Source: a bacterium (GTDB taxonomy: Bacteria; Desulfobacterota; GWC2-55-46; DRQE01). From it: a DNA stretch of 7,790 nucleotides. The stretch spans positions 1-7,790 of the forward strand of contig JALUQR010000207.1 of NCBI GenBank assembly GCA_027017505.1, read 5' to 3'. Position numbers and translations under genes: made by a program. Shown here in pieces: positions 1 to 6,587 of this stretch; positions within the stretch are counted from its first letter, which is position 1; every line of letters begins with the position of its first letter. The notes under the pieces are model-generated. The model was not told the origin of the DNA and made no database searches. It saw only the letters and a list, made by a program, of their open reading frames with translations.

Positions 1-2
1 TC

Positions 3-32
3 ACCTACAGGGCATACAGGTTCGGCATGTAA
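3..32 (+). CDS. Possible C-terminal tail of an upstream gene (partial)
   Basis: Nine codons followed by TAA at 30-32 read TYRAYRFGM. The codons used (AGG for Arg, GCA for Ala, TAC, GGC) match the habits of the genes further along, and the frame closes just before the promoter of rplU, which is where an upstream gene would be expected to end. Nine residues are too few to assign a family. The other two forward frames are also open here, one to 75 and one running into rplU, but both pass through the promoter. This is a weak call based on codon style and position only. Confidence 0.3.
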   Translation, partial: TYRAYRFGM

Positions 33-49
33 CCCTCCCACAAAAGTAC

Positions 50-78
50 TTGACAGAAAAGGACAAAACAATTAAGAT
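50..78 (+). promoter_or_regulatory. Sigma-70-type promoter for rplU-rpmA
   Basis: A perfect -35 box TTGACA at 50-55 is followed by a 17-base spacer and a -10 box TAAGAT at 73-78, which matches four of six consensus bases including the key T, A and final AT. The region is AT-rich. Transcription would start near 84-87 and give a leader of only about 25 bases, too short for a structured L21-type autoregulatory leader. This is the only convincing promoter I see in the window and may drive the ribosomal genes and, by readthrough, the genes behind them. Confidence 0.7.
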
Positions 79-93
79 AAATTATTCACTTAC

Positions 94-101
94 AGAGGGG
101 G
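94..101 (+). promoter_or_regulatory. Ribosome binding site of rplU
   Basis: A purine run AGAGGGGG lies nine bases before the ATG at 111. It is a reasonable Shine-Dalgarno match and supports this start. Confidence 0.6.
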
Positions 102-110
102 TTTTAAAGA

Positions 111-425
111 ATGGATTATGCGGTTGTAGAGACAGGAGGAAAGCAATACACGGTAAGAGAGGGTGAGCTCATAAGGGTTGAGAAACTGCCCGTGGAGGAT
201 AATGCGGTAGTGGAGCTCAAGGAAGTGCTCCTTGTAAAAAAGGGCGGAGAGCTCAAGGTGGGTAACCCCACGGTCGAGGGTGCCACCGTTGTGTGTCAGG
301 TAGAGGGCACTGGCAGGGCAAAAAAGATTGTGGTGTTTAAGAAGAAGAGAAGAAAGGGTTATACAAAAAAACAGGGACACAGACAGTGGTTCACCACCCT
401 GAGGGTAAAGGAAATAAAGGTGTGA
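111..425 (+). CDS. rplU: 50S ribosomal protein L21
   Basis: L21 is a 23S rRNA-binding protein of the large ribosomal subunit, in contact with L20. The 104-residue product has the usual family length. It shows the L21 signature from end to end: the N-terminus MDYAVVETGGKQYTV, a basic middle with KKIVVFKKKRRKGYTKKQGHRQ (residues about 71-92), the rRNA-contact region, and a short C-terminal strand. The ATG at 111 is preceded by a purine-rich ribosome binding site and a promoter, and the start aligns with known L21 N-termini. The gene is first in the rplU-rpmA-obg group found in many bacteria, and rpmA follows after 18 bases. Nothing is missing or unusual in the protein. Confidence 0.97.
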   Translation: MDYAVVETGGKQYTVREGELIRVEKLPVEDNAVVELKEVLLVKKGGELKVGNPTVEGATVVCQVEGTGRAKKIVVFKKKRRKGYTKKQGHRQWFTTLRVKEIKV

Positions 426-427
426 AA

Positions 428-434
428 AAGGAGG
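428..434 (+). promoter_or_regulatory. Strong ribosome binding site that fixes the TTG start of rpmA
   Basis: AAGGAGG lies nine bases before the TTG at 444. An in-frame TAG at 438-440 rules out any earlier start, and the next in-frame ATG is deep inside the L27 fold. The strong Shine-Dalgarno site probably compensates for the weak start codon. Confidence 0.75.
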
Positions 435-443
435 GAGTAGGAA

Positions 444-698
444 TTGGCACATAAAAAGGCTGGTGGAAGCTCAAAGAACGGTAGAGACAGCCACGGGCAA
501 AGACGCGGTGTAAAGCGTTTTGGCGGGCAGTTCGTGCGTGCAGGCTCAATACTCGTGCGTCAGCTCGGCACAAAGATACACCCTGGGCTCAATGTGGGCA
601 TGGGCAAGGACTACACACTTTTTGCCCGTATAGATGGTGTGGTAAGCTTCAGACAGAGTGGCTCAAAACGCATCGTAAGTGTACTGCCACAGCAATAG
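444..698 (+). CDS. rpmA: 50S ribosomal protein L27 (TTG start)
   Basis: L27 sits near the peptidyl-transferase centre of the 50S subunit, and its N-terminal tail reaches toward the tRNA acceptor ends. The 84-residue product begins MAHKKAGGSSKNGRDS and continues with GVKRFGGQFVRAGSI and HPGLNVGMGKDYTLFA, the typical L27 order and length. The tail starts directly with the mature AHKKAGG sequence, so the cleavable N-terminal extension known from Firmicutes L27 is absent. Translation must start at TTG 444 because a stop codon lies two codons upstream, and the strong ribosome binding site agrees. It is cotranscribed with rplU. A terminator-like hairpin follows before obg. Confidence 0.97.
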   Translation: MAHKKAGGSSKNGRDSHGQRRGVKRFGGQFVRAGSILVRQLGTKIHPGLNVGMGKDYTLFARIDGVVSFRQSGSKRIVSVLPQQ

Positions 699-727
699 GG
701 CATTTTAATCCCCAGAAAGAGACCTTC

Positions 728-781
728 AAAAAGGGCGAGGGAGAGCAGGAAAGTATTTCTCTTATCGCCCTTTTTATTTTT
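728..781 (+). terminator. Intrinsic terminator or attenuator between rpmA and obg
   Basis: A perfect 11-base inverted repeat pairs AAAAAGGGCGA (728-738) with TCGCCCTTTTT (765-775). A second inner stem can form between GAGAG (741-745) and CTCTT (759-763), with one G-U pair, around a 13-base loop. The right arm runs into a T-rich tract that continues to 782, broken by one A. This is a classic rho-independent form, and the A-tract on the left side would let it work in both directions. It should end most rplU-rpmA transcripts. The obg start is only 12 bases beyond the right arm and I see no good promoter for obg in between, so partial readthrough is the simplest explanation. Confidence 0.8.
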
Positions 782-787
782 TGCAGA

Positions 788-1816
788 ATGAACTTTATAG
801 ACGAGGCAAAGATATATGTGAAGGCAGGCGATGGTGGAAGGGGCTGTGTGAGCTTCCGCAGGGAGAAGTTCGTGCCAAAGGGTGGTCCTGATGGTGGAGA
901 CGGTGGGGACGGTGGGGATGTTATAATCGTTGCAGACAGGAATGTTTCCACCCTTATAGACCTTCGCTACAGGCGTCATTACAGGGCTGAAAGGGGCCAG
1001 CACGGAATGGGTAGCCTGTGTCATGGCAGAAAGGGCAGAAGCGTAAGAATAAGGGTGCCCGTGGGCACAGTCATAAAGGATGCGGTCACAGGACAGGTGC
1101 TTGCAGACCTTACAGAGGATGGCCAGGAGTTTGTATGCGCAAGGGGAGGTAAGGGCGGGCTCGGCAATGCCCGCTTTGCAACACCAACAAACCGTGCCCC
1201 AAGGTACGCACAGCCAGGCACACCAGGGGAAGAAAGGCAATTGCTTGTTGAGCTTAAGCTCATCGCAGATGTGGGTATTATAGGGTTTCCCAATGCGGGC
1301 AAATCCACACTCATCTCTCGCATATCATCTGCAAGACCAAAGATTGCAGACTATCCGTTCACCACACTTGTGCCAAATCTGGGGGTTGTAAGGTTCGGTG
1401 ACTTCGGAGGATTCGTCGTTGCAGACATACCAGGCCTTATAGAGGATGCCCACAGGGGCAGGGGGCTTGGCGTTAGATTCCTGAAACACACCGAAAGGGT
1501 CTGTATGTTCATACACCTTATAGACCCTTCTCCACAAACGGGCAGAGACCCCGTTGAGGACTTCAGAACCATAAACACAGAACTTAAGGCATACAACCCC
1601 GAGCTTCTTAAAAAACCACAGGTTGTGGCCCTCAACAAGATAGACCTTCCAGAGGCAAGAAAAAGAGCAGAGAGTGTGTTGAAATTTTTCCACACAGAGG
1701 GTATAAAGGTATTTTTGATATCAGCTGTAACAGGCGAGGGGGTAAGTGCACTCATAGACCATGTTGGCAACATGATTGCAGGGCTTAAGGGTAAGGGATG
1801 CGAAAAAGGCTTGTAA
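788..1816 (+). CDS. obg: Obg/CgtA family GTPase, 50S assembly factor
   Basis: Obg is a slow GTPase that binds the 50S subunit during late maturation and links growth to stress signals. The 342-residue product has the glycine-rich Obg fold at residues 1-158, starting MNFIDEAKIYVKAGDGG and including GGPDGGDGGDGGDV near 32-45. The GTPase domain follows: P-loop GFPNAGKS (166-173), switch I around DYPFTTLVPNLGVV (188-201), DIPG (213-216), NKID (283-286) and SAVTGEG (312-318). It ends soon after the G domain, so the extra C-terminal OCT domain of some family members is absent; short forms are common. The ATG at 788 matches the family N-terminus exactly but has no Shine-Dalgarno sequence, being preceded by the terminator T-tract. 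Its last 19 bases overlap proB. Confidence 0.97.
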   Translation: MNFIDEAKIYVKAGDGGRGCVSFRREKFVPKGGPDGGDGGDGGDVIIVADRNVSTLIDLRYRRHYRAERGQHGMGSLCHGRKGRSVRIRVPVGTVIKDAVTGQVLADLTEDGQEFVCARGGKGGLGNARFATPTNRAPRYAQPGTPGEERQLLVELKLIADVGIIGFPNAGKSTLISRISSARPKIADYPFTTLVPNLGVVRFGDFGGFVVADIPGLIEDAHRGRGLGVRFLKHTERVCMFIHLIDPSPQTGRDPVEDFRTINTELKAYNPELLKKPQVVALNKIDLPEARKRAESVLKFFHTEGIKVFLISAVTGEGVSALIDHVGNMIAGLKGKGCEKGL

Positions 1817-2919
1817 AGAGGGCAAAGAGGATAGTTGTGAAGATAGGCAGTGGGGTGCTGGTTGACTCCCGTGGCAAGGTCTCCCCAAGGGTTTTTGGCC
1901 AGATAGCACGCCAGATAAAATACGCCATGGATGAAGGGCGTAAGGTGGTGCTCGTTTCATCAGGTGCCATAGCCATGGGAATGAGGGCACTCTCACTGGG
2001 TATGCGCCCGCACAGTATCCCACAGCATCAGGCAGTGGCTGCAGTGGGCCAGCCATACCTTATGGCATACTACACAAGGGCATTCAAAAAATACGGGCTC
2101 AGCATAGCACAGATTCTCCTCACCCACGATGATTTTGCAGATAGAAGACGCTTTATAAACGCAAAGAACACCGTATCCACACTTCTTGAAGACCATATAG
2201 TGCCTGTTATAAATGAGAACGATAGCACCGCTGTTGAGGAGATAAAGTTCGGCGATAATGATACCCTTTCTGCCCTCACCACCACCCTTGTGGATGCAGA
2301 ACTTCTGGTGATACTGTCCCACATAGATGGTATATACGATAAAGACCCCGGGGTGGAACCCTCTGCAAGACTCATACCCCTTATAGAGGACATAGACAGC
2401 TTCCATATAAACCTTGCGGGTGCCACAACAGGCCCGTTCAGCACAGGTGGTGTGGAATCAAAACTCTCTGCAGCAAAGAAGGCATCTCACTTCGGATGTG
2501 CAACAGTGATAGCCTCTGGAAAGGAAAAAGATGTGCTCAAGAGAATCCTCTCTGCAGAAGAGGTGGGCACCCTCGTACTGCCCAAGGAAGATAGACTTAC
2601 AAGCAAGAAACACTGGATAGCCTATTCTGCAAGACCTGTGGGAAAGCTCTTTGTGGATGAGGGGGCAAAAACAGCCATAGTGGAAAGGGGGAAGTCCCTT
2701 CTTCCAACAGGTATAATCAGGGTTGAGGGAGACTTCGAGGCAGGTGAGGTTGTACACTGTATGGACACCAGCGGAATGGAGTTTGCAAGGGGTATGGTAA
2801 ACTACAGCTCAGAGGAGATTGAAAAGATAAAGGGAAGAAAAACCCGTGAGATAGAAAACATACTGGGCTACAGGATATACGACGAGGTTATCCACAGGGA
2901 TAACCTTGTTGTCATGTAG
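1798..2919 (+). CDS. proB: Glutamate 5-kinase (AAK kinase plus PUA domain)
   Basis: ProB phosphorylates L-glutamate with ATP to glutamyl-5-phosphate, the first step of proline synthesis, and is classically feedback-inhibited by proline. The 373-residue product has an amino-acid-kinase domain with VVKIGSGVLVD (13-23), VLVSSGAIAMG (51-61), VINENDSTAVEEIKFGDNDTLSAL (137-160), LSHIDGIYDKDP (173-184) and STGGVESKLSAAKKA (215-229). A C-terminal PUA domain follows from about 280 to 360. Length and domain order are those of the two-domain bacterial enzyme. The segment LLTHDDFADRRRF (107-119) keeps an aspartate (D112) that appears to align with a residue involved in proline inhibition in the E. coli enzyme, so feedback control is probably retained. 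The ATG at 1798 lies inside obg, 19 bases overlapping, with a purine-rich AAGGGTAAGGG before it. This suggests translational coupling to obg. Confidence 0.96.
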   Translation: MRKRLVKRAKRIVVKIGSGVLVDSRGKVSPRVFGQIARQIKYAMDEGRKVVLVSSGAIAMGMRALSLGMRPHSIPQHQAVAAVGQPYLMAYYTRAFKKYGLSIAQILLTHDDFADRRRFINAKNTVSTLLEDHIVPVINENDSTAVEEIKFGDNDTLSALTTTLVDAELLVILSHIDGIYDKDPGVEPSARLIPLIEDIDSFHINLAGATTGPFSTGGVESKLSAAKKASHFGCATVIASGKEKDVLKRILSAEEVGTLVLPKEDRLTSKKHWIAYSARPVGKLFVDEGAKTAIVERGKSLLPTGIIRVEGDFEAGEVVHCMDTSGMEFARGMVNYSSEEIEKIKGRKTREIENILGYRIYDEVIHRDNLVVM

Positions 2920-2936
2920 AAACCATTAATAAAGAA

Positions 2937-2941
2937 AGGAG
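2937..2941 (+). promoter_or_regulatory. Ribosome binding site of proA
   Basis: AGGAG lies 11 bases before the ATG at 2953, with a second purine run AGGAAAAG closer to the start. The 33-base gap between proB and proA holds nothing else recognisable. Confidence 0.55.
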
Positions 2942-2952
2942 CAGGAAAAGCC

Positions 2953-4209
2953 ATGACCACAGAAGAGCTCATCCTTTCGATGGCAAGGGACGCAAGAGAG
3001 GCCTCCCGGGAGGTGGCAAAACTCTCCACAGAGAAGAAAAACCGCATTCTCTGCAGGGTAGCCGAGAGAATCCAGGAAAGGGCAGACCAGCTGAAAGAGG
3101 AAAACAGAAAAGACCTTGAAGAGGCAGAAAAGAGGGGACTTTCAAGGGCAATGATAGACAGGCTCACCCTTTCTGATAAGGTCATAAAGGGCATGGCACA
3201 GGGCTTAAGGGATGTGGCTGTTCTGCCAGACCCTGTGGGCGAGGTTACATCCATGTGGCGAAGGCCAAACGGGCTCGTTGTGGGAAGGATGCGTATACCC
3301 TTGGGGGTTATAGGTATAGTGTATGAGTCAAGACCAAATGTTACCATAGATGCAGCAGGGCTGTGCCTTAAGTCAGGCAATGTGGTAATCTTAAGGGGTG
3401 GTAGCGAGGCCATAAACTCCAACAGGGCACTGGGGGCCATATTCTCAGAGGTATGCAGAGAAGAGGGCATTACAGAGAAGGCAGTACAGGTTGTGCCCAC
3501 AACAGACAGAACCGCGGTGCTTGAACTACTCAAACTCGAGGAATACATAGACCTCATAATACCCCGTGGTGGCGAGGGGCTTATAAGGTTTGTTGTGGAG
3601 AACTCAAAGGTGCCTGTCATAAAGCACTATAAAGGTGTGTGTCATGTGTTTGTGGATGAATCTGCCAGGATTGATATGGCATTGAAGATAGCCTATAACG
3701 CAAAGGTTCAGAGGCCAGGGGTGTGTAACGCCATGGAGACCCTGCTTGTCCACAAAAACATTGCAGAGGAGTTTCTGCCACAGATTTACGAAAAGTACAG
3801 GCACGCAGGCGTTGAGCTTCGTGGCTGTGAGAGGACAAGAAGGATTCTTCCCCAGATAAAGGAGGCAACAGAGGAGGACTGGTACGAGGAGTATCTTGAC
3901 CTTGTGCTTGCAGTAAAGGTGGTGGACAGCCTTGATGATGCCATAAGACATATAGAAAAGTACGGCTCGCTTCACACAGAGGCTATAGTTACGGAGAACT
4001 ACGAGAATGCAAAAAGGTTCATAGAGGAGGTGGGCTCCTCAACGGTGCTCGTGAATGCATCAACAAGGTTCAGCGATGGTGGCCAGCTTGGCCTTGGTGC
4101 AGAGATAGGTATATCCACCACAAAACTGCACGCCTTTGGCCCCATGGGGCTTGAAGAGCTCACCACAAGAAAGTTCATAGTGTATGGAGAGGGTCACATA
4201 AGGGAATAA
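2953..4209 (+). CDS. proA: Glutamate-5-semialdehyde dehydrogenase (gamma-glutamyl phosphate reductase)
   Basis: ProA reduces glutamyl-5-phosphate with NADPH to glutamate-5-semialdehyde, which cyclises and is reduced to proline by ProC (not in this window). The 418-residue product has the usual length and belongs to the aldehyde dehydrogenase superfamily. Visible landmarks are RIPLGVIGIVYESRPNVTID (114-133), the cofactor-side segment KSGNVVILRGGSEAINSN (140-157), IIPRGGEGLIRFV (202-214), the catalytic cysteine C258 in QRPGVCNAMETLLVH, and the C-terminal block ASTRFSDGGQLGLGAEIGIS (369-388) with TTKLHAFGPMGLEELTT. No key residue is missing. It follows proB by 33 bases with its own ribosome binding site, giving the standard proBA pair, which acts as a substrate-channelling couple in other bacteria. 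Confidence 0.97.
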   Translation: MTTEELILSMARDAREASREVAKLSTEKKNRILCRVAERIQERADQLKEENRKDLEEAEKRGLSRAMIDRLTLSDKVIKGMAQGLRDVAVLPDPVGEVTSMWRRPNGLVVGRMRIPLGVIGIVYESRPNVTIDAAGLCLKSGNVVILRGGSEAINSNRALGAIFSEVCREEGITEKAVQVVPTTDRTAVLELLKLEEYIDLIIPRGGEGLIRFVVENSKVPVIKHYKGVCHVFVDESARIDMALKIAYNAKVQRPGVCNAMETLLVHKNIAEEFLPQIYEKYRHAGVELRGCERTRRILPQIKEATEEDWYEEYLDLVLAVKVVDSLDDAIRHIEKYGSLHTEAIVTENYENAKRFIEEVGSSTVLVNASTRFSDGGQLGLGAEIGISTTKLHAFGPMGLEELTTRKFIVYGEGHIRE

Positions 4210-4217
4210 GTGCCTGT

Positions 4218-4928
4218 ATGTCTTTCAGAACCCTTGTTGTATGGCTTCTGGGTATACCCGTAACCCTTGTGCTCTTTCCCTTTGCCCTTTTCGGCTATCT
4301 TGTGGATAGAACGGGCAGGATGACCCACAGGGTTGGAGCCCTCTGGTGCAGAGTGGTGCTGTGGCTTGCAGGGGTGAGGGTTGTTGTAAAGGGCAGGGAA
4401 AACCTGCCAGAAAAGGATACCCCCTGTGTGTTTGCGGTAAACCACAAGGGCGCCTTCGATATACCGGTGCTTCATGCCTTTCTGCCACATGACTTTAAAT
4501 GGATAGCCAAAAAGAGCCTCTTTTACATACCCCTTGTGGGATGGGCCATGTGGCTTGCAGGCTACATACCCATAGATAGAAGGCTGGGCGGAAGGGCATA
4601 TCTTAAGAGCGTAAACGATGCAATAGAGAGGGTAAGGAGCGGAATATCTGTTATAATCTTCCCGGAGGGAACGAGACATCCAGAAAGGGGGCTTCTGCCG
4701 TTCAAAAAGGGCGGGTTCGTTATAGCCACAAAGAGCGGAGCCACAGTGGTGCCCGTTGCCATAAGTGGCACAGAGAATGTTATGAAAAAGGGTGGCGTTA
4801 CAATAAGACCCGCAACAGTGAGGGTCAATATAGGCGGATGTATAAATCCTCAAGGGATGGATGACAGAACACTCTGTGAGCTCACAAAAAAAACAATAGA
4901 GAAACTCCTGAAGGAGATAGAACAGTAA
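4218..4928 (+). CDS. plsC: 1-acyl-sn-glycerol-3-phosphate acyltransferase (PlsC family)
   Basis: Members of this family acylate lysophosphatidic acid at sn-2 to form phosphatidic acid, the precursor of membrane phospholipids, at the inner face of the cytoplasmic membrane. The 236-residue product starts with a hydrophobic stretch (residues about 5-28), probably a membrane anchor, and a second hydrophobic segment lies around 41-57. The acyltransferase motifs are in order: NHKGAFD with the HX4D pair H76 and D81, GYIPIDRR (115-122), FPEGTR (148-153) and the VPV block (178-180). Length fits a small bacterial PlsC. The start is 8 bases after the proA stop, and the nearest purine run (AGGGA in the end of proA) is rather distant, so translation is probably coupled. 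Family members can have other lysophospholipid substrates; the exact acyl acceptor is inferred. Confidence 0.88.
   Translation: MSFRTLVVWLLGIPVTLVLFPFALFGYLVDRTGRMTHRVGALWCRVVLWLAGVRVVVKGRENLPEKDTPCVFAVNHKGAFDIPVLHAFLPHDFKWIAKKSLFYIPLVGWAMWLAGYIPIDRRLGGRAYLKSVNDAIERVRSGISVIIFPEGTRHPERGLLPFKKGGFVIATKSGATVVPVAISGTENVMKKGGVTIRPATVRVNIGGCINPQGMDDRTLCELTKKTIEKLLKEIEQ
4911..4916 (+). promoter_or_regulatory. Likely ribosome binding site of rnj, inside the end of plsC
   Basis: AAGGAG lies within the last codons of plsC, 15 bases before the ATG at 4932. The spacing is longer than ideal, but no nearer candidate exists in the 3-base gap between the genes. Ribosomes ending plsC could reinitiate here. 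Confidence 0.4.
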
Positions 4929-4931
4929 ACC

Positions 4932-6587
4932 ATGAACAAAACCCTCAGGATAATACCCCTGGGTGGCTGTGGAGAGATAGGGCTCAATATGATGGCCCTG
5001 GAGTACGGCGAGGACATTATAGTTATAGACTGTGGGCTCATGTTTCCAGAGGACTACATGCTGGGCATAGACATAGTCATACCAGAGATAGGCTACCTTA
5101 AAAGGAACAGAGAAAGGTGCAGGGCCTTCATAATAACCCATGGACATGAAGACCACATGGGTGCACTGCCGTTTATCCTAAGGGAACTCAATCTACCAGT
5201 CTATGCGACACCCCTTACAACAGGGCTTATAGAGAACAGGCTCAAGGAGTTCGGTCTTCTTGCAGGGGCAAGGCTCAATACCGTAAGGCCCAGGGATGTG
5301 ATAACCATAGGGGCCTTCAGGGTGGAGTTTCTGCGTGTAAGCCACTCCATACCAGACTGCGTGGGGCTTGCCATAACCACACCACTTGGGGTTATCATAC
5401 ACACAGGAGACTTCAAACTTGACCAGACCCCTGTGGATGGAGAAAGGACAGATTACTCAAGGTTCGTGGAATACGGTGAAAGGGGTGTACTGCTTCTTCT
5501 TTCAGATTCAACCAATGTTGAGAGCGAGGGCTACAGCCCCTCTGAGAGCGTTATAGGCGGGGTGTTCGAGGACATATTCCGCAGGGCAGAGGGGAGGATA
5601 ATCGTGAGTGTGTTCTCCTCAAACATACACCGCATACAGCAGGTCTTCCAGTGTGCCCACAGGGCTGGCAGAAGGGTTATACTCAACGGCAGAAGCATCA
5701 TAGAGAATGTCAGGATTGCAAGGGAAAGGGGCTATCTTTTTGTTCCCGATGGTGTTATAGGTGATATAAAAGAGGTGGAGAGCCTGCCACCACAGCGTGT
5801 GGTGGTGCTCACCACTGGAAGCCAGGGCGAGCCCATGAGTGCGCTCATTCGCATGGCAATAGGTGAACACCGCCACATAAAGATAAGAGAGGGAGATACT
5901 GTGCTTCTTTCCGCAAAATTCATACCAGGCCATGAAAAGGCCATAGCCAATATGATGAACCATCTGTACAGGCGGGGTGCAGAGGTGGTGTACGAGAAGG
6001 TCTCAGAGGTCCATGTGTCAGGACACGCAGCCCAGGAGGAACTTAAACTCATGCTCAATATGACGAGACCACGCTACTTCATACCAGTACACGGTGAGTA
6101 TCGTCATCTTGTTCAGCACGGAAAGCTTGCAGTGGGTGTGGGTGTGCCAGAAGAGCGTGTGTTCGTGCTGGAGGATGGCGATGTGGTGGAGTTCACAGAG
6201 GACGGTGCAGAAAGGACAGACAGGGTGGACTCAGGTAAGGTATTCGTGGATGGCAAGGGCGTGGGCGATGTTAAGGACATGGTGCTCAAACACAGAAGAG
6301 ACCTCTCAAGAGACGGCATGGTACTTACAGTTATAGCCCTGAACCAGACCACAGGCGAGGTAATCTACGGGCCTGACATAGTAACCCGCGGGGTGGTATC
6401 AGAAGAGGCAGAACCCCTTATCGAGGAGGCAAGAGAGCTGGTGCTCTCAACCCTCAAGGGCTTAAGCCGGGAGGTAAAGGCAGACCAGATGGAAATACAG
6501 GAAGAGATAAGAAGAACACTGAGAAGATTCTTCAATGTAACACTTGAAAGAAGGCCTGTAATACTGCCTGTTATAATAGAGATATGA
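4932..6587 (+). CDS. rnj: Ribonuclease J (metallo-beta-lactamase / beta-CASP RNase)
   Basis: RNase J is a two-zinc ribonuclease with 5'-3' exonuclease and endonuclease activity, used for mRNA decay and rRNA processing in many bacteria lacking or not relying on RNase E. The 551-residue product has full family length. The metallo-beta-lactamase part begins RIIPLGGCGEIGLNM and carries the metal site HGHEDH (70-75), H138 in RVSHSIPD, and D160 in HTGDFK. The beta-CASP insert includes SDSTN (191-195), FSSNIHRIQQ (228-237) and SGHA (363-366). H387 lies in IPVHGEYRH. Residues about 440-551 form the C-terminal domain involved in dimerisation and RNA contact. All catalytic ligands appear present, so it should be active. 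It starts 3 bases after plsC and its stop overlaps the next gene by 4 bases. Confidence 0.96.
   Translation: MNKTLRIIPLGGCGEIGLNMMALEYGEDIIVIDCGLMFPEDYMLGIDIVIPEIGYLKRNRERCRAFIITHGHEDHMGALPFILRELNLPVYATPLTTGLIENRLKEFGLLAGARLNTVRPRDVITIGAFRVEFLRVSHSIPDCVGLAITTPLGVIIHTGDFKLDQTPVDGERTDYSRFVEYGERGVLLLLSDSTNVESEGYSPSESVIGGVFEDIFRRAEGRIIVSVFSSNIHRIQQVFQCAHRAGRRVILNGRSIIENVRIARERGYLFVPDGVIGDIKEVESLPPQRVVVLTTGSQGEPMSALIRMAIGEHRHIKIREGDTVLLSAKFIPGHEKAIANMMNHLYRRGAEVVYEKVSEVHVSGHAAQEELKLMLNMTRPRYFIPVHGEYRHLVQHGKLAVGVGVPEERVFVLEDGDVVEFTEDGAERTDRVDSGKVFVDGKGVGDVKDMVLKHRRDLSRDGMVLTVIALNQTTGEVIYGPDIVTRGVVSEEAEPLIEEARELVLSTLKGLSREVKADQMEIQEEIRRTLRRFFNVTLERRPVILPVIIEI

Noticed and set aside
19..34. Small inverted repeat GGTT / AACC near the left edge
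   Set aside because: The stem is only four pairs with two or more A-T pairs and no T-tract, so it is not a credible terminator for the upstream gene.
2..163. Forward frame open from the left edge into rplU
   Set aside because: It runs through the promoter and ribosome binding site of rplU, and its translation after 111 is only an out-of-frame reading of L21.
890..919. Short tandem repeat GAT/C-GGT-GGR in obg
   Set aside because: It encodes the conserved glycine-rich DGGDGGDGGD loop of the Obg fold, so it is explained by the protein.
611..1240. Minus-strand open frame (209 codons) opposite rpmA, the terminator and obg
   Set aside because: It crosses the terminator hairpin and two conserved genes and has no recognisable motif or ribosome binding site.
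2868..3620. Minus-strand open frame (250 codons) opposite proA
   Set aside because: The translation is a low-complexity Ser/Thr/Pro/Leu-rich sequence typical of the complement of a real gene, and proA is intact on the other strand.
4194..5156. Long open frame on the minus strand (320 codons) across the end of proA, plsC and the start of rnj
   Set aside because: It lies antisense to genes with complete, well-recognised protein families. Its translation is rich in Tyr, His and Cys and shows no domain. It results from the regular codon pattern of the forward genes.
6572..6577. Perfect TATAAT just before the DUF362 start
   Set aside because: No -35 box lies at the right distance; the nearest TTGAAA is 22 bases away. 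Similar TTATAAT strings occur inside other genes from Val-Ile codons (GTT ATA ATC), so it is probably coding chance.
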